The notes under the pieces: model-generated | Seen by the model: only the letters and a program-made list of their open reading frames with translations | Databases searched by the model: none | Told to the model about the DNA's origin: nothing | Shown: positions 17,851-27,550 of the stretch, piece by piece | Numbering within the stretch: position 1 is the first letter of the stretch | Layout: every line of letters starts with the position of its first letter | NCBI RefSeq assembly: GCF_002939305.1 | Contig: NZ_MVDI01000009.1 | Location: 1-64,000 of the forward strand | Length of the DNA: 64,000 nt | Direction of reading: 5' to 3' | Source: Chroococcidiopsis sp. TS-821 | Lineage (GTDB): Bacteria; Cyanobacteriota; Cyanobacteriia; Cyanobacteriales; Chroococcidiopsidaceae | Made by a program: the position numbers and the translations under genes

Positions 17851-18836
17851 CTTCTTGCACTGCTTATAAACAAACTAACCCAGCTAAGTACGCCATAGAT
17901 TCCTGCAATGAGAATAACTATGACATGCATTACAATACCAGCAGTCAGCGTGCGATAAGAATCATATCCCAATAAAGTAAAACCAAATACCCAACCAGCT
18001 TCTAGAGTTCCAATGTTGCCTAATGTCCCTACTGGTAGTAGCTGAGTTAAATTAGCCAAACTCGAACCTAAGACGACTTCGGATAAAGACATTGAGAAGC
18101 CAAGCGACTGTAAGACCACCCAAAATAAGATAAATATTGTCAACCACAATAAGATTGAGTAGCTAAAAAGTTTTAAGTGCAGTGCAGCGTCGCGATAAAT
18201 GAGCAACTCTTGATAAAAGTTTTTGATGAGAGTTTTAAGTTTAAACAGTAATCTACCGATTCTTCCAGATGTAGCGATTCCTTGCCAAGCTTGGGCGAGC
18301 TGTTGATTTCTTGAAATAAGTAAAGTAAATGAACCTGCAAGTAGGGCGATCGCCAGTAAAACTAAAATTAACAAATTTAGCCAATCGCTAGCTATTCTCC
18401 CATTTATTACTGCAAATCCTACACCTGAGGCTACTATAGTTCCTAAGGCTAAAGCATCGTGAATACGCGTTAATAATAGCGATGCTACAGAGCTAATATA
18501 AGGATAACTTGAATAACGCTTCAGTAAAATAGGTAAACTTAGTTCGCCAGATCTTACTGGTAAGACATGATTAAGAAACTGATATACGCAAGTAATCTTA
18601 AAAATCGGTAAATATGAAGTTTTTGTTTTAATTGAAAGTAGTTCCCAAAAACGTAAGGCTCTTAATGCTTGAGTAATTCCGACTAATAAAAATATTTTTG
18701 ATATACCTAATATACCTACTTGATACAACGCTGATGAAATATCAGAAGGATTTAAAATACTTCCTAATAAAGCGATTAAGAAGATTGTAAAAACGATACT
18801 CCAAGCTTTTTTACTACGGACTAAACGAACAACCAT
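17847..18836 (-). CDS. Lysylphosphatidylglycerol synthase-type TM protein (UPF0104, AglD-like)
   Basis: This 329-residue polytopic protein has about eight membrane segments. The conserved HxLPxRxGE-type motif is present as NHVLPVRSGELSLPILL. The VLGSSLANLTQLLPVGTLGNIGTLEAGWVFG motif region follows. The family includes the flippase part of MprF and archaeal AglD; the lone membrane domain is frequent in polysaccharide and glycolipid clusters. A role in moving a lipid-linked sugar is inferred. It lies 4 bp after the methyltransferase stop and overlaps rfbC by 4 bp. Confidence 0.85.
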   Translation of the reverse strand: MVVRLVRSKKAWSIVFTIFLIALLGSILNPSDISSALYQVGILGISKIFLLVGITQALRALRFWELLSIKTKTSYLPIFKITCVYQFLNHVLPVRSGELSLPILLKRYSSYPYISSVASLLLTRIHDALALGTIVASGVGFAVINGRIASDWLNLLILVLLAIALLAGSFTLLISRNQQLAQAWQGIATSGRIGRLLFKLKTLIKNFYQELLIYRDAALHLKLFSYSILLWLTIFILFWVVLQSLGFSMSLSEVVLGSSLANLTQLLPVGTLGNIGTLEAGWVFGFTLLGYDSYRTLTAGIVMHVIVILIAGIYGVLSWVSLFISSARR

Positions 18837-18840
18837 TTTG

Positions 18841-19473
18841 TTATTTAGTTTGAGCTAAAATCACAGTCCATGGCAACAATGCTTTCACCGATAAAACCTC
18901 AAATTTTGATTCTACCAGTTTGATAAAACCTCGACGCGACCAGTGTTGAATATGTCCAGGACTATTACCAAACTCAGCTAAATAAGCACCGCGTAAAAAA
19001 TTAAGTGTTCTAAATATCGGTTCTCTAGGAACGCTAAGAATACAGTAAGGTGTGGCGACACTTGCAAGCTTTTCTAAACCTATTTCCGGGTGTTCTAAAT
19101 GTTCTAACACCTCACAGCAGACAACTAGATCAGCTCGGTCGATTTCATGCAGATCGTAGATACTTTTTTTCTCAAAAGATATTCGAGAATAATTAACTCT
19201 ATTTTTGGCAATCTCGAGGATTTTGTCTGAAATATCAATGCAATGCAATACAGCATTTGTCTGACTCAGTATTTGAGTAACGTGACCTTCACCGCAGCCT
19301 ACTTCGAGAATATTTTGAGGATTTATTTGGTTGACAAGTTCTGTAATCGCGCGATCGAATTGGTACAGTAGATATCTTCCTACTGGATTTCGCATTTCAT
19401 ACTTATTCGATCCAGTCCCAACAACTATACCGTCTTCAATAAGGGGCAAATAACGATTTTGATTCATGTTCAA
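18841..19473 (-). CDS. Class I SAM-dependent methyltransferase
   Basis: The SAM-binding motif ILEVGCGEGHVTQIL is followed by an acidic residue at the end of strand 2 (LHCIDIS). The DLVVCCEVLEHLEHPE post-I motif comes next. The 210 residues and overall pattern are those of small-molecule or sugar-lipid methyltransferases. It sits in a tightly packed run (8 bp after the DPM1-like gene, 4 bp before the flippase-like gene), so it probably methylates an intermediate of the same glycan pathway. Confidence 0.88.
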   Translation of the reverse strand: MNMNQNRYLPLIEDGIVVGTGSNKYEMRNPVGRYLLYQFDRAITELVNQINPQNILEVGCGEGHVTQILSQTNAVLHCIDISDKILEIAKNRVNYSRISFEKKSIYDLHEIDRADLVVCCEVLEHLEHPEIGLEKLASVATPYCILSVPREPIFRTLNFLRGAYLAEFGNSPGHIQHWSRRGFIKLVESKFEVLSVKALLPWTVILAQTK

Positions 19474-19481
19474 TATTAATA

Positions 19482-20444
19482 CTAACGAAACAATGGTAGA
19501 TTTTCATCAAGTACTTCGGCAACTTGTTGTTCCATGCAGTCTGAGTGCGAGTAACGCGTTAATAGTTCTGCTAGTATGCCTAAAGAAATTAATTGAACTG
19601 ACAAAATCGTAGATAGTATGCCAAAAAATAAAAGTGGTCGATTACCAATAGGACCTAGACCTAGAAACCATAAAAGGACAAGATAAATAAGAATTCCACT
19701 GCCTAAAAGCCCAAAGAATAATCCTAATTTACCGAATAAATGTCCTGGTTTATACAAGTAACGAGTAATCACTAGAACGGTTAACAAATCAATCAAACCA
19801 CGCGAGTAACGCTCCCATCCATATTTAGACTTGCCATGTTGTCTGCTAAAGTGGCAAACGGCGACCTCTCCAACTCGAAAGCCTAAACTATGCGCAAGTA
19901 CTGGAATGTATCTATGGAGTTCGCCATAGAGTTTAATACAGTCTAAAACTTCCTTACGATAGGCTTTAAAACCACAGTTAAAATCATGGAGCGGAATACC
20001 AGCAATTTTGGCAGTGACTTTGTTGTATATTTGTGAAGGTAAAGTTTTTGAAATGGGATCGTTTCGGCGTTGACGCCAGCCTGAAACAAGGTCGAAGCCT
20101 TCTTCTAGCTTGTGTAAAAATTTAGGAACTTCAGCCGGGTCGTCTTGGAGATCGGCATCAATTGTAAAAATAATTTTGCCTTTTGCGCGTTTAAACCCAG
20201 CAAAAAGCGCAGCGGATTTACCGAAATTGCGCCGGAATTTAATTGCCTTTATTTGTGTGGGATATTGATGAACTAAATCTTTAATATAAAACCATGAATT
20301 GTCACTGCTTCCGTCGTCAATGAAAATAATTTCGTATTTATTTAGCCTTTCCTTTGTCATTACTTTTTGAATTTTTTCTGACAAAGTAACAACGGTCGCT
20401 TCTTCATTACATACAGGAATTACAAAGCTGATACCAATTGACAT
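19482..20444 (-). CDS. DPM1/GtrB-like family 2 glycosyltransferase with membrane anchor
   Basis: The GT-A domain shows SFVIPVCNEEATV, IIFIDDGSSDNSW, ADLQDDPAEVPKF and the LVSGWRQRRNDP loop. Two C-terminal membrane helices (GLFFGLLGSGILIYLVLLWF and the next) follow. Such enzymes load a sugar from a nucleotide donor onto polyprenyl phosphate for later use by membrane glycosyltransferases. The preceding 574-residue membrane protein, only 6 bp upstream, is a plausible user of that lipid-linked sugar. The sugar cannot be told. Confidence 0.9.
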   Translation of the reverse strand: MSIGISFVIPVCNEEATVVTLSEKIQKVMTKERLNKYEIIFIDDGSSDNSWFYIKDLVHQYPTQIKAIKFRRNFGKSAALFAGFKRAKGKIIFTIDADLQDDPAEVPKFLHKLEEGFDLVSGWRQRRNDPISKTLPSQIYNKVTAKIAGIPLHDFNCGFKAYRKEVLDCIKLYGELHRYIPVLAHSLGFRVGEVAVCHFSRQHGKSKYGWERYSRGLIDLLTVLVITRYLYKPGHLFGKLGLFFGLLGSGILIYLVLLWFLGLGPIGNRPLLFFGILSTILSVQLISLGILAELLTRYSHSDCMEQQVAEVLDENLPLFR

Positions 20445-20450
20445 ATTAAT

Positions 20451-22175
20451 TTAGTTGTTTGAATAGTGTTCATTAAGCTTGTAAGTATGTTGTTGTAGCC
20501 CAATCCACTCTTTTTGGTTTGTGCGAGTATAAGCAAATAAGGTTTCATCTTCTGGTGATAAATTGACGTATCCTTTCCACCCAGAAGATGCGTAAGACGT
20601 TCCGAAAACTTGAGCAACGTCTGGACGAGGAAACCCTATAAGCGCAAAACCACGTATGATATTGTTTTGATTGAAAATAGCAACGCAGTCAAGATGATTA
20701 TGGCGATCGCTTACGCCTACCCAGCCTTCTACTCTAGCGACGTTGGGTGTCAGCTTGGTAAGACTATCAAAAAAACCTGGCAATGTGTTTGTTGGTGTTA
20801 GAGGCTTGAGTACTGGAGAGCTAAGCTGCTCGCTCCCTATACAAAAACTATTGTTGAAAGTTTGATGAAATGGAACGAAACCGTGTTGTTTGAGCGCAGT
20901 CGTTAAGTTGAAAAATTGATCGGGAGCGGGACTAATTATTTGCTGGACAACATCTGCATCAGTAACACCTAGTTGAACTGACAGAGTGACCAACGGTTGT
21001 AAGGAAGCTGTGCGTGCAATCATTTGAGCGGCTTCTGTTCCAACTCTGTACATCGACAGGATTAAAACGGTCAATCCTGCGAGTAGGGTTATTCGTAGTT
21101 GCCAATAACTTTTATCATTTAGTCGAAAATTTTGCAACCCTGTGACCGCGATCGCTGTCAAACTCAGCCAAAATAAACTAGGTAACGAAGCATAGCGCGA
21201 TTGCATGGCAGATATAACGCCAAATCCTGAACGACTCATCGCCGCCATCAATGCAGTTCCCAAAGCATATCCTTGTAAAGCTAGCCAGGGTAGCCAAGCA
21301 ACGCGAACCCACTTTCCTTGCGGTGTTAGCCAATAGCCCATACAGCATATGGCGATCGCGCAACCTACAGCACCGATCGTAAAGGCAGCATAAGTGTTCT
21401 GTGTAAAAATTGCACCTAAATACGTTGGAATGTATGCGAGGAGATCGCGAATATTCAACGACACAGGTGGATGATACTCAGGAGTCTTGTAAGTCAGTAC
21501 GTATGTACCGCCAATCGCGATCGCTGCTGCTAGATACAGTAGCACTATGCGCATTGGTAAACGCATCAGTACGACAGCAGCACACAAAACAGGTAATACA
21601 GCAAGCGCAGTACTATAAGTTAATGCACCAAGGGCAGCAAAAAATAAGCCACTGATTGCCCATATTATATTTTGGGAGCGAACAAGTTTTGATAAGCAAA
21701 ATATCGAGGCAGTAACAAGCAGATTTGCTCCTATCCAAGCAACACCACTGAAGCCTCGCATCCAATTATGTGCAGCTGCGGGTGTAAAGCAAAAGAACGA
21801 GATACACAAAAGTAAACCAAAAAATAAACTGCGCGATCGCCGTAAATTCTGTGGTAGCAGCATTGCTAAGAGTATGGCTTGCACGCACGCAAACGAAAAG
21901 GTGATGCACGATAAACCGATGTTTGAACCTTTTGTCACCATCATGTTGACGGCGTAAAGGATTGCTGGAATGAAAACTAGGTGTTCATTTGCGCGTACTA
22001 ACCAGTCGGTAGGATGTGATGAAAAGCCATCGATTGAATAAAAACGACTAATAATATTCCAGTAATCATCAGTGGAAATTTCGCCCGACTGCATAATCCA
22101 GTAAAAAATATAGGCAGCAGGTAGCAAAATCACGCTCAAGGCAACGGTGCGAGCAAGTCTACGTTTGTAGGGCAT
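20451..22175 (-). CDS. Multi-spanning membrane protein with C-terminal RPDV/SGW domain
   Basis: About eleven hydrophobic helices occupy the first 390 residues; the topology resembles GT-C glycosyltransferases, but no clear catalytic Asp-Glu motif was identified. The C-terminal 110 or so residues are soluble. They carry VARVEGWVG, PRPDVAQVF and SSGWKGYVNL, the elements shared with three other proteins of this locus (25116-27416, 27551-28123, 29187-32708). The closing AWAY motif is replaced by FAYT here. It is 6 bp upstream of the DPM1-like gene. Its own upstream neighbour is an inserted IS element, which may have cut it from the original promoter. Confidence 0.75.
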   Translation of the reverse strand: MPYKRRLARTVALSVILLPAAYIFYWIMQSGEISTDDYWNIISRFYSIDGFSSHPTDWLVRANEHLVFIPAILYAVNMMVTKGSNIGLSCITFSFACVQAILLAMLLPQNLRRSRSLFFGLLLCISFFCFTPAAAHNWMRGFSGVAWIGANLLVTASIFCLSKLVRSQNIIWAISGLFFAALGALTYSTALAVLPVLCAAVVLMRLPMRIVLLYLAAAIAIGGTYVLTYKTPEYHPPVSLNIRDLLAYIPTYLGAIFTQNTYAAFTIGAVGCAIAICCMGYWLTPQGKWVRVAWLPWLALQGYALGTALMAAMSRSGFGVISAMQSRYASLPSLFWLSLTAIAVTGLQNFRLNDKSYWQLRITLLAGLTVLILSMYRVGTEAAQMIARTASLQPLVTLSVQLGVTDADVVQQIISPAPDQFFNLTTALKQHGFVPFHQTFNNSFCIGSEQLSSPVLKPLTPTNTLPGFFDSLTKLTPNVARVEGWVGVSDRHNHLDCVAIFNQNNIIRGFALIGFPRPDVAQVFGTSYASSGWKGYVNLSPEDETLFAYTRTNQKEWIGLQQHTYKLNEHYSNN

Positions 22176-22269
22176 AAAATATATTCCGCGTAGCTGCTGA
22201 AAAGATGTATTGTACCTGTTACGCGATCGCCTTTAATAGCTTACTGTGAAATTCAAGTTGAGCTAATTA

Positions 22270-23194
22270 GAGCTGATTTATAAATCAAATCTTAAAGAAG
22301 CTAATCGCTTCAGCATGAGACGCATCAAGGAACTATAAATCATTGCCTCACTTACCTCCGAATACAACTCATAATCCTTGCTCAAGCGTCGGAATCGATT
22401 GATCCATCCAAAAGTCCGCTCCACAATCCAGCGCTTCGGCAATGGTTCAAAGGTTGGAGAGATGCGCTCAATCACCTCCACTCGCACCTGCTCTCCACAC
22501 ACCAACCTGACGGTATGGGCAAACTTCTTACCTGAGTACCCCTGGTCTACCCAAACCACCTCTCATTTGGCAAACTTCTCCTTGATTCATCGAGCACTGC
22601 AATTGCCCCTAATCGCTCTGAGGCATTCGCTTCACTCACCAGGACTCAAAGCAAGAATCCTTGCGAATCGACGATGATATACCGCTTACGTCCCTTAACC
22701 TTTTTGCCACCATCGAAACCGTAGACCTCCCCCTTTTTTCCGTTGTCTTGACCGATTGAGAATCGGCAATCGCAACGGTTGAATGTTCGTCCCTGCCCAG
22801 TTGTTTGCGTAACTGCCTACGCACTTGGTCATGCATCTGTTGCCAGACTCCTTTGCGTTGCCACTTTTGAAAGTAGCGGTACACGGTGCTGTAAGGTGGC
22901 AGGTCATGGGGCAGCATTTCCCACTGGCATCCCGTTCGTTGAACATAAAAGATGCCATTGAGAATCTCTCTGAAATCGACCTCGACTGGAGGTCCAAACC
23001 CTTTGGGTTGAGGCAAAAGCGGTTGCAAGATTGCCCACTTCGCATCACTCAGGTCGCTCGAATAAGGTTTACGTTGAGGGTTTGCAATTTCGGGTAGACC
23101 AGTCATCGGTCGGCTAACTATTCATCTGTTCCTAGCCTAAAATTGGCTCAAAGCGATGCTGCACTCTTTTTAGATTCTCTTTATACATCAGCTC
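22270..23194 (-). mobile_element. Degraded IS5-family insertion sequence
   Basis: The element is bounded by imperfect 15-bp terminal inverted repeats, GAGCTGATTTATAAA (left) and GAGCTGATGTATAAA (right, complement). The trinucleotide TTA flanks it at 22267-22269 and 23195-23197, a likely target duplication of the TNA type seen in parts of IS5. Length is 925 bp. The single transposase gene on the minus strand is broken. Confidence 0.85.
22278..23106 (-). pseudogene. IS5-family transposase, frameshifted
   Basis: The 5' part (22636-23106) encodes the N-terminal DUF4096-type region (YSSDLSDAKWAILQPLLP...CQWEMLPHDLPPYSTVYRYF) and the first catalytic Asp in IADSQSVKTTEKRG. There a one-base change in the G run shifts the frame. 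The 3' part (22278-22559) in another frame has WVDQGYSGKKF with the second Asp and WIVERTFGWINRFRRLSKDYE with the catalytic Glu. At least one further lesion lies between them (the LGVLV region near 22640). The element cannot make transposase itself. Confidence 0.9.
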
Positions 23195-23402
23195 TTAATG
23201 CTGAGAATATATTGAGTAATAGTAATGCTTATAATTGTTACCGAAGTTACATTACTATTTCAACTTTGCAGTAAAGTTTTGATGACATTTGCATGCCCTC
23301 TAAAAATAATACACAAAAATTATCCTTTATTAGCAATAAAAAGCTTCATTTTTAACAGGAGGTTTGTTAAATTTATAGGAATCTTTTTGCTGTTAAAATT
23401 TT

Positions 23403-24383
23403 ATGCCAAAAAATTTTATTGTCATTACATCCATAAATCCTCCTACAGAAGCTCTCAAAAAATTTAGCCTCATGCCAGATTGGCAAGTCGTTTTAGTAGC
23501 TGATTTGAAAACGCCTAAAGACTGGCAATTAAAGAACGTAAAATTTCTATCAGTAGAAGAGCAAAAGACGCTTCCTTTTACCATTCTTAAATATTTACCT
23601 TGGAATCATTACGCGCGCAAAAATATTGGCTATCTTTATGCAATGTTGCAGGGAGCAGAGTTAATTTACGAAACTGATGATGACAATATTCCCTACGATT
23701 CATGGCATGATTTTCATCCGGTTCAGCTTCAAGCTCAAGCATATACAAGTTCAAATAAGTTTTTTAATGCATACTCTTCTTTTTGTGAAGCAAATATTTG
23801 GCCTAGGGGATTTCCTTTAACAGCAATTCATAGTTTAACAGAAGTGCAAATAGCAAATGACTTTGTATCAGCTCCTGTACAGCAGGGTTTGGCAGACCTC
23901 GATCCAGATGTCGATGCCATTTATCGACTCACAATTGGTAAAGAAGTGAAATTTTCTCAACGCAAACCAGTATTTTTAGCACCTGGTACTTATTGCCCTT
24001 TCAACTCACAAAATACGCTTTGGTATCCAGATGCTTTTCAATATATGTATCTTCCTGCTTTTGTCTTCAACAGACTTACAGATATCTGGAGAGGTTATAT
24101 AGCGCAACACTTTTTACATCAGAAGGCCCAGGGAGTATTGTTTTGTAATGCTAGCGTTTACCAAGAACGAAACTATCACAAATTATTGCATGATTTCATC
24201 GAGGAAATCGACCTTTATACTAGAACGGAAGAACTGATTACTGTTCTAACTGAATATACCTCTCACTCTCAAGATTTTACTGGCGTAATGCAACATCTAC
24301 ATCAACATCACTTTGTGAAAGACGAAGAAGTTGTGCTATTTGATGCTTGGCTAGAAGATCTAAGATCATTAGGATTAGTTTGA
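23403..24383 (+). CDS. STELLO-type (DUF288) glycosyltransferase-like protein
   Basis: The 326 residues begin FIVITSINPPTEAL and reach a YETDDDNIPYDSWHDF motif, the acidic metal-site region of the STELLO/DUF288 family first described in plants and present in bacteria. FLAPGTYCPFNSQNTLWY follows. No membrane segment is visible, unlike plant STELLO. It is the only gene of the polysaccharide region on the plus strand. Its 3' end overlaps the convergent GT2 gene by 76 bp, so both cannot be freely transcribed through. It lies beside the IS element. Family membership is fairly sure; the reaction is not known. Confidence 0.82.
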   Translation: MPKNFIVITSINPPTEALKKFSLMPDWQVVLVADLKTPKDWQLKNVKFLSVEEQKTLPFTILKYLPWNHYARKNIGYLYAMLQGAELIYETDDDNIPYDSWHDFHPVQLQAQAYTSSNKFFNAYSSFCEANIWPRGFPLTAIHSLTEVQIANDFVSAPVQQGLADLDPDVDAIYRLTIGKEVKFSQRKPVFLAPGTYCPFNSQNTLWYPDAFQYMYLPAFVFNRLTDIWRGYIAQHFLHQKAQGVLFCNASVYQERNYHKLLHDFIEEIDLYTRTEELITVLTEYTSHSQDFTGVMQHLHQHHFVKDEEVVLFDAWLEDLRSLGLV

Positions 24384-25078
24384 TGTAAAAATGAATTACC
24401 GATTTGAAACTCCCGCAATAGCATTTTGACTTCCGCAATTCCTGTAGGAATAGAAGCAAAATTCGTATTACCTGCAATTCGCCTACCTTCAATAGTAGGA
24501 AATTCCGTAATTTTGAGCCTTGCTTTTAAGGCTCTAATGACCATTTGATAGTCAATAGTACAATCTGTTTTATCAAGGCGTAAGCGATCAAAGGCTTCAC
24601 AAGTAATTGCCCTAAATCCTTGAACGACATCTGTTACGCGACACCTACGGCTTCCAAAAGCTGTATTAGCAATAAAAGCAAAACATAAGTTGGCCCATTT
24701 ACGAAACTTGAAAACTTTGTCGTCATCTTCGTTATAACTTCCTGCAATCATGCGCGATGCAATGACAAATTCATAACCAATATTTAGAGCATCAATAAAT
24801 TTTGATAAATCTTGAGGATTTTCATTGCCATCAGGATGAAAAAATACCATTGCATCACTTTTACAATGCGCTCTTGCTGCTAGAGTAGCACCACCTAAGC
24901 CAGGGATAGATTGCTGAAAAACAGGTATATTGTAATAGCTAAAAACCTCACAAGTTTTATCTTTTGAATGACCGTCAATTGCATAAACTTCGTCAAAAAG
25001 ACTCAAATCTACTTTAGGTAAAGTAGTTATTAATCCAGCCTCTTCATTTTTGGTAACAAAAACTAAAGCAACTTTCAT
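24308..25078 (-). CDS. Family 2 glycosyltransferase
   Basis: The GT-A signatures are VALVFVTKNEEAGL, DEVYAIDGHSKDKT, FFHPDGNENP (metal motif) and FVIASRMIAGSYNEDD. The pattern is of polyprenyl-phosphate or lipid-linked sugar transferases without C-terminal membrane helices. GAGGAG 8 nt before the ATG supports the start. The C-terminus is serine/threonine-rich and encoded in the 76-bp region shared with the opposite STELLO-type gene, so it may be a recent extension. Confidence 0.88.
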   Translation of the reverse strand: MKVALVFVTKNEEAGLITTLPKVDLSLFDEVYAIDGHSKDKTCEVFSYYNIPVFQQSIPGLGGATLAARAHCKSDAMVFFHPDGNENPQDLSKFIDALNIGYEFVIASRMIAGSYNEDDDKVFKFRKWANLCFAFIANTAFGSRRCRVTDVVQGFRAITCEAFDRLRLDKTDCTIDYQMVIRALKARLKITEFPTIEGRRIAGNTNFASIPTGIAEVKMLLREFQIGNSFLHQTNPNDLRSSSQASNSTTSSSFTK

Positions 25079-25115
25079 GCGATTATCTCCTCACACTTTA
25101 TTAAATAAGTAATAG

Positions 25116-27416
25116 CTACTTTCCTTCAATAGTCTTCAATGAAGGAGTTGGAATTTCATAAAGTTTTTGATCTGTTGCATTATACGCCCATGCTCTAACA
25201 TTAACTAATTGTCCTGTTGGTAGATTTAATCGGTTAAAAGTAATACTCCAACCTGAGTTAAGCGCATCACGATTATTAGTAGCAGCTACAACATCAGGTC
25301 GTTCAATACCAGTAGAACCAATACTCAACAGTTGAATATCATTAGGTTTATTAGCTAAGCTGTAAGTTAAGAATACAGCATTTTCGTGAGGTATCTGATT
25401 GGCTGGCGAAAAAGCCCAGCCAGTAGCGATAACATCTGAGTGTTCTCCAGGGATTAAAGTATCAAAAGAACCTGATATCTGTCTATGATCAGGTACGAGT
25501 AAATTCGCTACTGATGCTTCAGTTTCTCTACGAATCCAAAACCAGTGATCGTGAATATATTTATATGGACGATAATTTGCCCAGACAAATTGATGTACCG
25601 GTAAGTGAGAAGTTTCTTTTCTGACTCCATCTATACCATTGCCTAGTGATTGATTTGAATAAAGTATAATCTTAGGAGCTGTCTGCCGTAGATCATTGAT
25701 GAGTTCCTGCTGACTTGCTGTTGATGTCGAGTAGATCAGATACCAGTACTTAGAGCAAGGACTTAAGCGAAAGAGTCTATACCAAATGCCTTCAGAAGTC
25801 AGTGTGTAGAAGCAAGACTGTCCTGTAAGCTCGTCTTGCATTTTTTCTACAGTATCAAGATACTGGGGAGTGACTAAATCAGAATTACGCTTGGTTAACA
25901 AAGAATTCACTAACTTCGGATATTCTAAAATACTCGAAATATTGATAGCTGCATTGACAGAAGCAGAATTGAGTATACTACTTACAATCAGACAAGTAAC
26001 CAAAGTAGAAAGCCAAGAAAACTTAATACTTTGTATTGTGGCTAATTGTTTTCCAATAAGGATAACCAAGGCAAAAATTGCAAAAAAACCTGGAGACATA
26101 AGATGTCCAGTATCACTTCTACCAAGTGCAATGCGCATATACATAACAGCGCACAAAAAGATAAATAGAGGAGCACTAACTTCTGATAGAAAAATGCGCC
26201 AGTTTTTCTTTTGAATAATGCATTCACTCTGAAATTTAATGAGTAAAAGGCTAATAAATAGAGATTGAAATAATATAGGTAGCCAAACTAATATCTCGGA
26301 CTGAAAAAGATTAATTTGAGGATAAGGCAAAGAAGTAAATAGCCCACTATACTTTGACCAATATAAAATATGCGATATAGGAACCAATAAAGAGTTGATT
26401 CCCAACGTAATCATTAAAAATAAGCTTGTTACTCCTATACTTAATAAGCTGGATAAAGCAATTTTAATAAAGAGTTGCTTTTGTTTAGTAGTTGCAATAA
26501 CAAGAAGTAGATAACAAAATAGTAAAGCAAAATATGTAGCTCTATCATATGTATAAAGAAGGCTAATAGGTATCGAAATACCTATTAGACTTGGATAAAC
26601 ATACTTAACTTTCCACGAGTCTGATTCCTCAGTATTTGCTATAGTAAGGATACGAAGCAAACGAACTGAGATGTAAGTTTGAATTAAAAATACTCCGTCT
26701 CTATCTAAAAACATAAATATAGAATTATAGAGAGGGAGGTAAATGAAAAGTAGTAAGCAAAAGACTTGCCATTTATTAGCAATTGATATGTATGCTGCTA
26801 ATTCAAAAAGAACAAAAAATGAGACGAAGATTGGTGTAATAGAAAGAATATAAAAAATGATTAAAGAAAAAGATATGTCATAATTGTTCCCACCTAAAAG
26901 ATTTCCAATTGCTCCTGGAAGGACATTTAGGGTAAAACCATTAACCATCAAGTAAGCTTGATTAAAAAACTCTTTAGGATTGTTTAAAAAAGTTAGTGAT
27001 AAACCGATTTGTTCTCCATAATGAAAGCCATCCTGAACCATAACTGCTAGCCCAGATCTAAGCATCGGTTGAGTTAAGTTAATAATCCAACTAACAATCA
27101 ACAAAATAAGTAAACTAGGAAAATAAATATTGTGTTTAATAAATTTTTCTAAAGCTATTTGAATGTTGTGGATGGTCGAGAAAAGTTTGACATTTTTTGT
27201 TCTAAGAAACTCAATAAGTAGAACAATTAAGCTAGGTATAAGTAGCAAAATCAAGTAAACTGCAAAGTCAGTTAAAGGATTTCTCTCCTGAATGACCACT
27301 CTGGAAATAATTCCATATGTATTACCTAGTGGGAGATTTAGTGAGTTGGTGATAGGTAATAAAAACCACCAACAAACTAAAGTAATAGAAAGTATGTAAA
27401 GAAACGTTTTCAACAT
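25116..27416 (-). CDS. Large polytopic membrane protein with C-terminal RPDV/SGW/AWAY domain
   Basis: The first 480 or so residues hold about 12 hydrophobic segments; I see no firm GT-C catalytic motif. A soluble region follows (MQDELTGQSCFYTLTSEG). The last 120 residues contain SGSFDTLIPGE, VIATGWAFS, IERPDVVAAT, NSGWSITFNRLNLPTG and VRAWAYN, the domain also found in the lipoprotein at 27551, the giant protein at 29187 and the protein at 20451. Codon use is AT-rich relative to the housekeeping genes. It may be a membrane glycosyltransferase or polymerase; that is inference from size and context. Confidence 0.72.
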   Translation of the reverse strand: MLKTFLYILSITLVCWWFLLPITNSLNLPLGNTYGIISRVVIQERNPLTDFAVYLILLLIPSLIVLLIEFLRTKNVKLFSTIHNIQIALEKFIKHNIYFPSLLILLIVSWIINLTQPMLRSGLAVMVQDGFHYGEQIGLSLTFLNNPKEFFNQAYLMVNGFTLNVLPGAIGNLLGGNNYDISFSLIIFYILSITPIFVSFFVLFELAAYISIANKWQVFCLLLFIYLPLYNSIFMFLDRDGVFLIQTYISVRLLRILTIANTEESDSWKVKYVYPSLIGISIPISLLYTYDRATYFALLFCYLLLVIATTKQKQLFIKIALSSLLSIGVTSLFLMITLGINSLLVPISHILYWSKYSGLFTSLPYPQINLFQSEILVWLPILFQSLFISLLLIKFQSECIIQKKNWRIFLSEVSAPLFIFLCAVMYMRIALGRSDTGHLMSPGFFAIFALVILIGKQLATIQSIKFSWLSTLVTCLIVSSILNSASVNAAINISSILEYPKLVNSLLTKRNSDLVTPQYLDTVEKMQDELTGQSCFYTLTSEGIWYRLFRLSPCSKYWYLIYSTSTASQQELINDLRQTAPKIILYSNQSLGNGIDGVRKETSHLPVHQFVWANYRPYKYIHDHWFWIRRETEASVANLLVPDHRQISGSFDTLIPGEHSDVIATGWAFSPANQIPHENAVFLTYSLANKPNDIQLLSIGSTGIERPDVVAATNNRDALNSGWSITFNRLNLPTGQLVNVRAWAYNATDQKLYEIPTPSLKTIEGK

Positions 27417-27550
27417 TATTTATATAAATATTTTTTTGGCGATCGCTTCTCAAAATTAGAACAAAAAACAGGTGACAATCTTCACTCTGTTGTTAATAAG
27501 GTTAGGAGAGTAGTACACACATCTACTGACTCACTCTATTTATTAAATTA

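Noticed and set aside
20610-20801. Plus-strand 63-codon frame
   Set aside because: Shadow of the C-terminal RPDV/SGW domain coding sequence on the minus strand.
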